From Aulostomus chinensis (taxonomy: Eukaryota > Chordata > Actinopteri > Syngnathiformes > Aulostomidae): a stretch of 64,000 nucleotides of DNA. Positions 28,106 through 39,046 of the stretch are shown here, in pieces; positions within the stretch are counted from its first letter, which is position 1; each line of letters starts with the position of its first letter. Where the stretch lies: the NCBI GenBank assembly GCA_037954235.1, contig JBBMOA010000021.1, forward strand, positions 3,557,001-3,621,000, in the 5' to 3' direction. A program made the position numbers and the translations under genes. Below the pieces are notes generated by a model that worked only from the letters and a program-made list of their open reading frames with translations, was not told the origin of the DNA and made no database searches.

Positions 28106-30892
28106 ATTTGTTGCAAAACCATTTGTGGTCCACGTAAGAATCTCTCTAAAAAAAAAAAAAAATTCCTCCAAATAATCACATTAAGCTTCAAAATCAGATT
28201 TTGGGGGATTTTTCACACTGGAAACAAAAAAACTTTAAAATGCAAAAAGGAACCCTTAATTTTTTCGACCAAGTGTTGCAAGGCTTCGGCCGTCCCTTGG
28301 TACAGAGCAACTAAAACCTAGAAATGATGGGAACCAGTTTGGGGAGCATAAATCAATGTGCAGACTCTACCTTCGCCCTCAAAACCTGCTGAGCCTGCAC
28401 CGTCTGCTGTTCCGAGAGCTTGCTCCACATCTGAGCGTGGAACGGGGGGGGTGAAGTGGTTCTGTATCTGTTTGAAAGAGGGACAAAAGTGCATTACTAT
28501 GACCCACTTGGTTCCAAATGTAAAAAAAAAAAAGAACCAGTCCTTCAATGGAACTCCACAGGCCTCTGACCTCTCCACCAACAAAAGCCCAGCAGCCGGC
28601 TGATGGGGGTCACATTCAGCCTGAGATGAGGCAAGTGTGGCGCTATTGATCTGCTGGCGAATCGCCTTCCCCGCTTCCATCGAGGGGTCTGTGGCGAGCC
28701 AACTGCTGCCGCGCCACTCACTTGTCATGGATTCCCCCCCCCCAACGCACGCTCCAGAGTTTTTAGAAAAGACAATCTGCATACTGTCAGACAAGGCGAG
28801 GAGTGAAGTGACCTTTCAGTCATTCCTCCGGGGATGGAAAGGGGTGGAGCTCTCGCCTGACAGGAGATTGGAAAAATGTCTGCCTGGATTTTGTTGCTAG
28901 GCAGCGAGACCCCACAATGACAGTGTGTCAACAATGAGAAGGGAATGAGAAATAGATTGCACCTGGTCGCTGGAGATGAGAGGACACTTGATTCACGGAT
29001 GGCGCGCGTGAGCTCGCCACGCCGCTCGCAGACGTGCTCTTTCTCTGTGTTACGCCTTTTTAATTGTCATCTCTCCTCAACGGTGGACGACCTTCAGATC
29101 GCATCAGCGTGAGTCATCCCAAGTGTTAGTCATGTGAAAACACAACCGAGAGGCTGGAGGAGAACGGGAGCGTGCATCCTGGATAATTAGCAGCAACAAA
29201 TGAAGTCCTCTTTATGCGCCAGTCTGTCAGAAAGTCAGTTGATATATTTATCTTTCCCTCTTCTCTCTCTGGTTTGAATCAGGAGGAGTTGGGCAGGATA
29301 AAGCTGATCCCTAAATAGAGCTCAACTCTTCCAGCAGGTCCGGTCCTGGAGGCAAATTTCCCATTAAACTCCTCCGCTGAGGTTGAGTTCCGCACCGGGA
29401 GTCACGCCAACTGGTGAGCGGATGAAACACGACCCCAAAAGACCTGATTTGGTGCTAAAAGATAACGATAAAAAAAGGAGAAAAGGGCAAAAGCATGACA
29501 CACAAGAATGTGTGTGTGTGTGTGTGTGTTTATGTGCAGAGTCGAGGAAGGATTCACCACATTAGCCGCTCTAAATTCTACAATTCTACAGTTTCATTTA
29601 GCAGACGCTTTTGTCCAAAGCGACGTACAACACAAGCAAGAATTCAGACCGAAAGGGTGTTTCCAACCCGGAGTTGTTTAAAAGAACTACATTTTTATTG
29701 TGGCTAGCTAAGTACACGGCTAACGTAATGCTACGAACAAACAACACAACTTCACGAAAGCTTCACGCTTGCGTTTTGATGGTGTCCTCGACAACTTCTG
29801 TAGTCCATAAGCACTCGTTAGCAACTAAAACACAAAAGAAAAAAGCTTCAGATTTCAAGAGTGTGTATTTACCGATGTATTTTCTACTTTACAGTGTCAT
29901 AAAATCTGTGGTTAATAAAAGCTTCGTTCAAGGATTGAACCAAAAACCACAAATGTCTACTGCATGTCTGAAAAGCTCATCATTTTTGTTTGGTGTTGTT
30001 TTGACTACGTCGGGTACATCAACCGCTGTGACCTCCTGTGTTCGACTCCAAGCCCTCACCGCTTATTTTCATTTCGTTTTTGTTGTTGTTGTTGTTCTTC
30101 TTCTTCTTCCCAGAGTTGACGGTCTGCGGTGACAGGAGGCACAGAAACATGAGCCTGATTGAAAGTCAGAAGAACACCTCTTCTCTCCCGTTCATCACCT
30201 CCTCCGGAGCCCATTACCCTTCAGAGAAGTGTCATGGTGACGCCAGGCTCCTCCACAGAGCAGGTGACACAGAACCAGCAGAGACAGAATCCCGTTTGAG
30301 CTCCGCGTGGCGCTGAACACACAATCCTTCTATCGTCCTACAAAAACAATTTTCTCCATTGCGTCTTATCTTCTGACACGAAGCTGCAGTTCGCAAAAAA
30401 CAACAACAACAACAACAAAAAACAAACAAACAAATAATAAGTTGTCACAACTTGCTGGGAAAAAAAAAATGGCGTGAACCATGAGTCACAGAAGAGATGC
30501 TCACCTCAGGATATGACAGATGAACACAGTCCAGGAAATGAAATGAGCCTCAGTGTGGCTTTTTGATGTGAAAATCAAATCAGAATTAAATTTTCAGCCA
30601 TAAACACCGTAGGTAGCGGGGGGGGGGGGGGCTGAAAGGATGAAGCGGCAGAGGCGAGGCTTCACGCTCACACCTGTTTGTGATGATGATGGGGGTGAAA
30701 CAGTGTGAGATGAAGTGAAATGTTGGGGGGTGGAGGAGGACGAGGAGGTGGGGGGGGGGGGGTGTGCAGTGTGGAGAGACACTCCACTGAGCCACAAGTG
30801 GTCCACTGTTCCCCGGCAGCCGCACCTGCCTCGCCGCCTCCCTCCTCTTCATTACCCGGCAACAGAACTCCTCTTAATGCTGCTGCACACTC

Positions 30893-30936
<44 letters not shown>

Positions 30937-31235
30937 ACAATGAAGGTCTTTTTCTGTCCAAATACTCTACCAGGTACTTCCTTTTTCTGCCTCCACTGGA
31001 TCTAAATCTGGAGAAGCAAGACCTCATTCATAAAATGCTTTTGTCTGTAAACTTTTCCAGAAGATACTCAAACTATGAGTGGGATTTTTTTTGGGGGGGG
31101 GGGGGGGTAAAATGCTGATTTGCCAAAACTCAGCTGTAGCTTCTTGATGAGCCTGAGGCACCGTTAGCTTATGAGCTAGCCAAGTTGAAACTGCTGCCGC
31201 TGCCTTTTTTTGTTTGATTTTTTTTTTAAACGTTT
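28106..31235. other. Intergenic, mostly unique sequence
   Basis: No gene is recognised. It contains a widespread teleost repeat motif (CATTTAGCAGACGCTTTTGT at 29595-29614, followed by CCAAAGCGACGTACAA), TG arrays at 29511-29529 and 30899-30935, G-rich runs at 30618-30631 and 30724-30761, and a motif-rich unique block at 28600-29000. Confidence 0.5.
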
Positions 31236-31470
31236 AAAGTGATACTTCAATCAAGGCATATTTTGCCTGTCGAGTACTCACAAATAAGTACTTCACAAAA
31301 AAAAAAAGAATTCCCCTCCTGTATAACTTCACGGTGACTTCAGAAATCAGGAAACACCCACCACGTATTCTTAGCTTAAGGCTAATGGAGACCAACTGCT
31401 TTGACAGCTAAAAAAAATGTTTACAAACCCTCAAATTCATAGTCCAGTATCATCCCAGTCCAGGAGCACT
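31236..31470 (-). mobile_element. Foldback element, family A, copy 2 (single arm)
   Basis: Read on the minus strand, it gives GAGGGTTTGTAAAC, TTAGCCTTAAGCTAAG, GAAGTTATACAGGAGGGGAA, TATTTGTGAGTACT and TATCACTTTAA, in the same order as the right arm of the 47800-48060 copy. The opposite arm is not seen. Confidence 0.6.
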
Positions 31471-33180
31471 TTCGTCTGCTGGTGAATGAGTAGTCCTGAA
31501 CTGCTACATGGCTACAGATATGATATCATGCTAACAGACTGATGCTAGATTTGCAGGTGCATAACCAAACAACAGCTAAGTACCCGTGTTGAACACATGA
31601 CAATGAAGACAGAATCGGTCTGAATCGCAGCAACAAGCTAGTCAGGCTGGTTTCAGACCAAAGGTGGCGCTGCAGCAGTGTGTGCGTGTCACGACAGGTG
31701 GGGGTGGGGGGGTGGGGGGGTGCGGTTTGCAACTTAGAATGAAAACTCTTCGTCAAAGAAGAGTGAGCAGGGGGTTAAAAGGTAAAAGGTGTGAACTTAC
31801 GGAAAGTTCCGTTTACATCAGCTGTGGGGCCGCAGGTGTGGTCCCTCACACTGCCTCATCCAGTTAAACCCTTCAAACTGGGCACGAAACCAGTAACCAT
31901 TCACAAAACTTTTCACTTCTCTACCCGTAACTCTGCAGCTGCATTGTTCCCAGCCATTGTCTCCTAAATACAGCTTTGCTTGTTGTTGTCATGCAAACCA
32001 CCATAATCTACTCCGCTGATTGGTTTTGCTTTTAGCTGCCAGCCGCAATTGATTCCCGACAAACGCTCTCCTGAGCACTGTCCTGTAACAAAAACCGACC
32101 TTGTGAGATTTACGCACGTTCCCGCAAGGCTGGGCTGAAACACATCTTTATGTGCTTCAGCCTGCGTTTTAAATCAGCGGCGCGAGAGCCGTAGCTTTGT
32201 TATCGACTTCCTCGTCCCTCAAAAATCAATGCCAGGAGGCAGGAGAATTTTTTTGAGCAGCAATTTGCCTCAGTCCTGCCAGTCAATGGTCAATCAATGA
32301 CAAGCTGAGTCTATTCATCCTGCCATTTGCAGATAATTATGCCAAAGATAATTGGCTCGTTAATTCGGTTGCATTAGTGAAAGCAGCTTCTGTCCGAGAG
32401 GACACGACTGCGCACGCTCTCCGTACTTCAAGCTTAACGACAGCTTTGAAAGCGTCTCTCGAGCATTACCACGCAAACGTGTGAGAGTGTGTGCCCTACA
32501 TTTTTAAAACATCTTTGGGGACCGACTCTTCTGTGCCGTCAGCCTCAAGAGGGCGCCGGAGGAACTGCAGTTTTTTTTAAAAATTTTTTTGGCTCTCACT
32601 TCTCAGCCCCTGAAGGTTTCCAGTTTTTAAAACGCATACTTCCTGTTTTATTAAACGTCAATTTGTCCCTGTCTTCCATGTCTCCGGGGCTGCAGTTCTG
32701 GCTCCTGTCCATTTTGAACTGCATCCCACTCAACACACAAGTGAGCGACACGGTCCTGGAACTGGCAGGACTAAATGGGAACAGCCTTCGCTAACGGTAT
32801 TCATCACCGATGCCTTTCTAGGAAAGACATAGAATGAAATGTCTAAATGTCTGCGTTTGCAGACTTAACCTTTTGCACGTATCACAACCTAAGTTCTTCA
32901 AATCCCTCATGGTTTAAAAGGGTACAAATCTATTTATGGGGACAGAAAGTTCTTGTTGCTCTGCTCGTTTGCGCCCACGTCATTTGGCATCCTGCGTGTT
33001 CCATAGCCTGCAACCAGGACAGCACCCACTCTCACTTTATTGAGGCTGCTACTGGGAACAGCAGCCATTTACGACTGCACGCTCTCACACAACGCAGTGT
33101 TGCACAGTGTTGCACTTTTTTAGCCAAACACAGATCTCAGACAACGGCTAAGAAAAAAAAAGAAGCGTTTTTGATATTTT
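31471..33180. other. Intergenic, with a possible regulatory block
   Basis: No gene is seen. A G-rich run of quadruplex type lies at 31698-31721. The block 32160-32420 is repeat-free and rich in homeodomain-type cores. Bases 32545-32560 carry an AGAGGGCGCC motif. Confidence 0.5.
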
Positions 33181-33189
33181 CACTGGTAA

Positions 33190-33943
33190 TTTATTCAGGG
33201 CGGATGACGCCGGTGGAACACACGAAATGTCAAGTTAATGAGGGAATAAATTACATTTTTATTTAAGAAAAACAAAAAAACAACAACAACCCCAAAACAC
33301 CCCACTTTCACAACAACTCACTAAAAAAGTACTCATAAACAACAAAATTAAATGTTTGAAAAAGCACGTATTTATTCCTGCCTCCGTTTTCAGACAAGTC
33401 GGATACGATTTTAATTAAAGTTCTACATGCAACCTCGACTGTTCAACAGTCAATCAACAAAATATATATTTATAAATATATACTGTATGTGTGTGTGTAT
33501 ATATATAAACTACAACCAATTAATTTATAGATATTGACAACTTTGTCTCTTCTTCATACGAGTCAATATGAAGCACATACAATTACACATTTTATTACAG
33601 TTAACAATGATAAATACGATCCAATACGGTGTATAAAACTGCTTGTTTTCTTTACACAACCTTTTGATCGTGTCTCAGATGTACGACAAATACAACGTTT
33701 AGTTACAACCCGTCACAATTTCGCATACGACCAGAGCTACAAACGGACGGTTGCTGTTGGGCTGCAGCTTCGTAACGACTGAATTTAACAAATGTTTCAT
33801 GGTGGGGGGAGATCATCCAAATTTTGTTTCCACGTGTGTTCCAGTACGAATGAACACACACTTACATTCACTCACACACACACACACACACACACACATG
33901 CCTCCTCAGTTAATGTGAAGGAGAACTGAGCCAGCTGGTGTAG

Positions 33944-33977
<34 letters not shown>

Positions 33978-34132
33978 TCCCTCGTTCGATTTGTCACCCC
34001 TCCAAATCCTATTCATGAAACTTCCTATTCAGCGCTGTAGAGCCTCTCCAGTGTGGCGTCTTCATCAGCCCCTCATCGTTGCTCTGAGCCTCAGTCGCTG
34101 CTCTCACATGCAGCACCGCTGAGCGGTTTTCC
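33190..34132 (-). other. Candidate minus-strand terminal exon with 3'-UTR-like tail
   Basis: On the minus strand, a long pyrimidine tract (34139-34165) leads to GCACTGCAG and an exon start at 34132. One frame stays open for 40 codons (ENRSAVLHVRAATEAQSNDE ... ALNRKFHE) to a TAG at 34009-34011. Another frame stops after 13 codons. Below this the minus strand is T-rich and has four AATAAA hexamers (33591-33596, 33371-33376, 33258-33263, 33190-33195). This is what a vertebrate 3' UTR looks like, but I do not recognise the protein and cannot identify upstream exons. A lncRNA end or chance are alternatives. Confidence 0.25.
33876..33975. repeat. Two (CA)n arrays
   Basis: CA arrays at 33876-33898 and 33949-33975 are separated by about 50 bp of unique sequence. 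Confidence 0.9.
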
Positions 34133-34165
34133 CTGCAGTGCAAATAAATAAAGAAAGAAATAAGG

Positions 34166-37100
34166 GCTTCGTCAGATGGGCTGATATTGAGTCTGAAAAT
34201 GTGATTTTCCCAATGCTTCGTCTCTGTCGTCTTCCAAAAATGTTTTGGCGTGATGCTAAATGCATTTGTTGTGTGAAAATAAATTTCCTGATTTATTAGA
34301 CGAAACTATTAGGCTCAGCGTTTGTGTCGACATCCCTGTTGGTTTTTCTGCCTTCATTTCAAATACCCAATGATTTCTTTCTGCTTTTGGCTTGATGATA
34401 TTTGTAGTCTCATTTAAGCCAAATGTTAGCAACCGCTCTTCTGAAGGCAAATAAAAAACATGGAAATTCACAAGTGCGCCATTTACCGATGTAGTTTATG
34501 TGTCGGAACAAAATGTTAAAATATGCCAGTTTTAACCACAGGATTTATTGCCAGCATTTCACCAAACGTCCACTGAGAAAAACCTCAAACTCTGAGATGA
34601 GGGAAGCGGATGCTAACTTATTTCTGGGTTTTAGGACTCGTTTTCTAACCTCTGCAAGTTCTTCTTTTTTGATCGCCAACACCAGTGTTGCTCCTCTCAC
34701 CCTAAAACTTAGCTCGCACCTTCCTCTCACGACACAATTCCACAAACCTTTAATATCTTCCTGTGTTAAGATTTATACGATAGCTTACTTTTAGATTCCA
34801 TGAAGCAGAAGCTGCTAGTGTTGCTCGTTAGCGTTGCTCTTTCATAAACCCTGTCCCTCACCTTCAAAGCTAGCGTGTTTGCTCACTTCAGACACGAAAC
34901 GCCAACAAAGTAGTGATTGCTTCACATGCGTGTGCAAATATCGTGTCGTCTAGCTCCAAAATTCCGCAACATTGTCATATCTGTCTGTTTAAAACACAAA
35001 CCGCTGTGATAGCTTGGGATAAAACCTACACGGAGGCAGGAGCCGTTGATGTTAGCATGTCATTAAACGTCTTTGCTCCCTTGTTGAAACAAACTAGAAC
35101 AACAAGAATGTGCTAAAACTGTGTGTATATGCTCATTGTTCAGTGTCGACACCGTCTTCCTCTACCCTTCTGATTCAGTTGTTGTCTTTGGGGTAAGCAG
35201 TATTACCACTGGTTGTAACGTTGTAGTATCTTGAGCCAAGAGCAGTGGTCTGATGTATTTTGTGTGTTCTAAATAAGTGAAATGGAACAAGTGACTGTAA
35301 GCGGTTGTAACGATTAGCTTGTCATCACTTTATGAAAATGTTCGCACGCTTAGCCTAAGTAGACTAAAGCGGAATTCAGCCTGCAGCTCACACCTACGAT
35401 GTTAACTGTTCTTTCGCGTCTTAGGGTTTAGTGATGCATTTTGCCATAGATTAGGCAGATTGATCATAAAAACATAACCAATGTGATACTTTTTTTAAAA
35501 TTATTATCATTTTTTTGCCCAGATTGCAACTCTTCCTCTTTGAAAAACTCCTACAGTTTGTGGTCCGATCGGAGAACGGACTACTTAACTCTAATCTTTT
35601 ACCGCCGTATGCCCCTGGCACTAAAACTGCTTCAGGCTAAAGGCTAATCTTATTCTGGCACAAACTGCCGGCACCGCTGACCAATAGCAGGGCATCTAAG
35701 AGATTGAGAATGAACTCCAGTGACCTCTTAATATCACGCCAGGTTATTGTGTCTTAGTGGGCACGTTTGAGACGACGATGGCGGCATGAGATTGACACAG
35801 TAACACACTGAGGCGCCATTCAGCTTCCCCCGCACACAAGCGTTTGGTTTCCTGTGAGCTTAAATATATTAAAAATAAATAACTTACTGGTAAATTAAAC
35901 CCTAACATATTAAATAATGAGCCAACGATGGTGAGTTGTGGTCGGAATGCAACAGAACATTCCGTCGTGTCACATTTTAGAGACAAATAAAATGGTTTGC
36001 TCCTCCATGGTTTCAGTAGAGACATATTTGTTTCTTTCCATTCAGCAGGTATGAGCTTGTGATAGCAGAGGTTTGTACTGTAGCTCCACCATGTGGAGAA
36101 ATCTGGTATCACATGTGCTTAAATGTAACTTAAGGCCCCTGTGACGCAAACCTGGGCCCCGTCGGTGCCCCTGAAATGCGATTTAAAGACAAAAAAAAAA
36201 AAAAAAGGGTCAGGAGCAAAGACAATAAAGAAGCAAAAGCTGATAGTTCACTGCTGTGAAAACATGCCTTGTACACACAGGTGTGTTTGGCTCTCACCTG
36301 TATTTAGTTTACCACATTTACATGCGTTCTAGATGAAAGCCTCCTGGTGTAAGTAAGCATCAGACACGTCTTATTTTGAAGTATGTAAGTTTAATTTTTT
36401 TTTTCTTTCAGTGGCTGAAAGTGCATCCAGAGACCAGATGTCCTGCTGCCTCCTCCCCAGCTCGTTCCAAGGAGGAGCCAGTACCCCTGAACCCAGCTGG
36501 AGCCCCAGGACCAGGTTCTGTGCCGCGGCGTTTCAGATGCGACGCCTTTGGTGTTGCCGTTATTCTTCTCTAATTAGCAGCACGCGGTGCGAGTATCACG
36601 CTGCAGAAAGTGGTCGATTGATTGATCAGTTGACCCACAAAAACAAAAAAAAAAGATCCATTTCGCCGAACACGATTTTAGTCGACTTATCAGCAAAAGT
36701 GCACCGACGGTAGAAAGCTGAATGTTTTCCTTTCATATCAAAGTTCAACTCTTTAACGACACTTCCTTTTTTCTGACAGTTTGTAGAAAACATGCAAGTT
36801 CGGCTAATTGTTAACTCTAATTTGAGAGTGTGAACGACCCCCCCCCCCCCACACACACACACACACCACCCTCAGCTTCTCCATCTTTGATACAGTCACA
36901 CACATCTTTAGTATTTCCCCTTCTAGCCACTAGGGGGAGGTGTTGCTTCACGTTTTTGTTTCGACCCCTCATGTCATGCCAGTGTTCAAAAACTGCAAAT
37001 GCTCAAGTCAACGTTCTTTCATCTCTGCACTGCGTTCTTTCTACATTCCACTGAAAAAGAAAAGCGACAAAAATCAGTGCGTGAAGGCCGCTGATGGTCA

Positions 37101-39006
37101 GTACCTAATTGATGTGACAGTGATTGACGGCTGTCAATGAGCCAATCAGCAATCACGTCATTAGGAGGTGCCCTCGTCCGATCAGTGCTCCCAAATCAGG
37201 CCCGTGTTATCTTCATGCAGGTGACCCTGCCCTTCACCCTCACCCTCACCCTATCCAGCACCCTCAGTCGCCGCCCATCTTCTTCTCCTACACTCCTCCT
37301 CCTCACCCACAACTCCCTTCATCATCATCAGGAACACAGGAACTTCCCATCAACCTTCCGCATCCTCTCTTCCCCCTCTCCTCATCCTCATCACCTCCCA
37401 GGGCTGTGACTCATCCTCAGTTCTCCCGGGTTTAATGCGTCCGTGTGAACATTGAGGGGGGAAGAATTTGATGTGCACATCTGCCTCTGACATCGCTGTT
37501 ACCGGGCAGATTGTCCAGCGGACCAGCGAGTCGCAACATTAAAAACCACCAGAGTATAAAACAGTTGATGAATTTTAAATCGGGCGCGAAATGTGTTGAC
37601 GCTGAAATGATTCCAGTCGCTATGTCTGATTAATTTTAAATATCTTAGCTTGAGACGCGTGGCTGTGGCCTGGAGGATGAACACAAACTCTAGTAGAACA
37701 GTTAATGTTCTGTTCCAGCAGTGGAGGAACGTTTTGATTCAGGAGCCTTTATTCTGGGATGTGTCTCCCTCTGGTGGTCGAAAGTGTCACTACCACATCT
37801 AGAGGGTAGTCATATCCCCAACACACACACGTAGGTCCGACGTTTCCTATTTCAGGACATAAATTTAATCCAGTCCAGAGATGGGATCTGGTTCATCTGG
37901 CTGTTTCGGGGTCACTTGACACTGAAACTTTGTAAAATAAAGATGAATTTTGCATGGAAATGTTCATTAAAAATGTGACAAGTGAGACAAATTCAATGAA
38001 ATACACTCTCCTCATGTATCGGCTTCATATGAACGATGTGGAATCACTGGGATACACGGACACAATGGAAAATGCTCCTCTGTTTTAAATATTAGAATGT
38101 AAAATAATCCATAATACATGAGCGAGCAAAATGGGTGTGACTAGCATGACTCATTAAAAAAACTGTTTTGTTTTCACAAATATCAGCAAGTCAGCGCAAA
38201 TGTATTGTGAAGAAAAGATGACTTGTGATTTCCTGGCGGTCCCCGAGTGAAACGGCGCCAGCGTAAACACTCACTCTTTGTTCGCCGTCCTTTTATCATC
38301 CGATGAGATGAAGAAGCCGCCGAAGGTTTGTTAACCTAAAATTACCTTCGCCGTTTTTATCAGAGGTCCAGAACGAAAGAAAAAATAAGAATCGGAAAGA
38401 AAAAAACCACCCCTGATCGATCCTATTTTTGAGTGGTCATGTTTACTGTGGCCACTAGATGGCGTCCAGGTTATACCGACTGAGCTGCACGTTAAAAGTC
38501 ATGATACGCGGTTAAATAAGTGGCAGCTCGGTGCAGAGTTGGTGGGAAATGTATGTTTCAAGCGTTCTCGCACAAGCACGTCGTCACGGCTGTAACATCC
38601 TTCATCGTCCTCGGAGAGCGTTTTTGCCTTCAAAGCGTCGAGACGCCATGTTTTGATCCTGGTGTCAAAGAAAGGCTCCTTCGTGCATGATGCATCTATT
38701 TTCTGTACTTTGAACTTGAGAATGTTCCCATGAAGTTCTGGATGAACAAATCTTTCATGTTTAATTGATCTAAAAAAAAGAAAAAAGAAAGAAAACAAAA
38801 CAACTTCATAGCTGGGAGTTTTTCTGAGCTGAGAGCAGAGCGGCGGTGAACCGGCTGGTGGTCACGCCGAAAACTCATTAGCTTTAATTTCTCTGCATGG
38901 GCCGAGCTTCCCCCTTTGATGGCACGATGGTTCTCACACGGGCCGACCCCTGAACTCTAGGGTGGGGAGGACAAAGCTGCACATGCAAACGTCTGCGTAG
39001 ATAAAG

Positions 39007-39046
<40 letters not shown>

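Noticed and set aside
28318..28794. 158-codon minus-strand frame
   Set aside because: It contains a Phe run from a poly-A stretch, has no recognisable domain and crosses a C-rich run. It was kept only as part of a possible regulatory block.
30586..30862. Pro-rich frames on the minus strand
   Set aside because: They come from long G and GGA/GGT tracts on the + strand in several frames at once, so they are simple-sequence artefacts.
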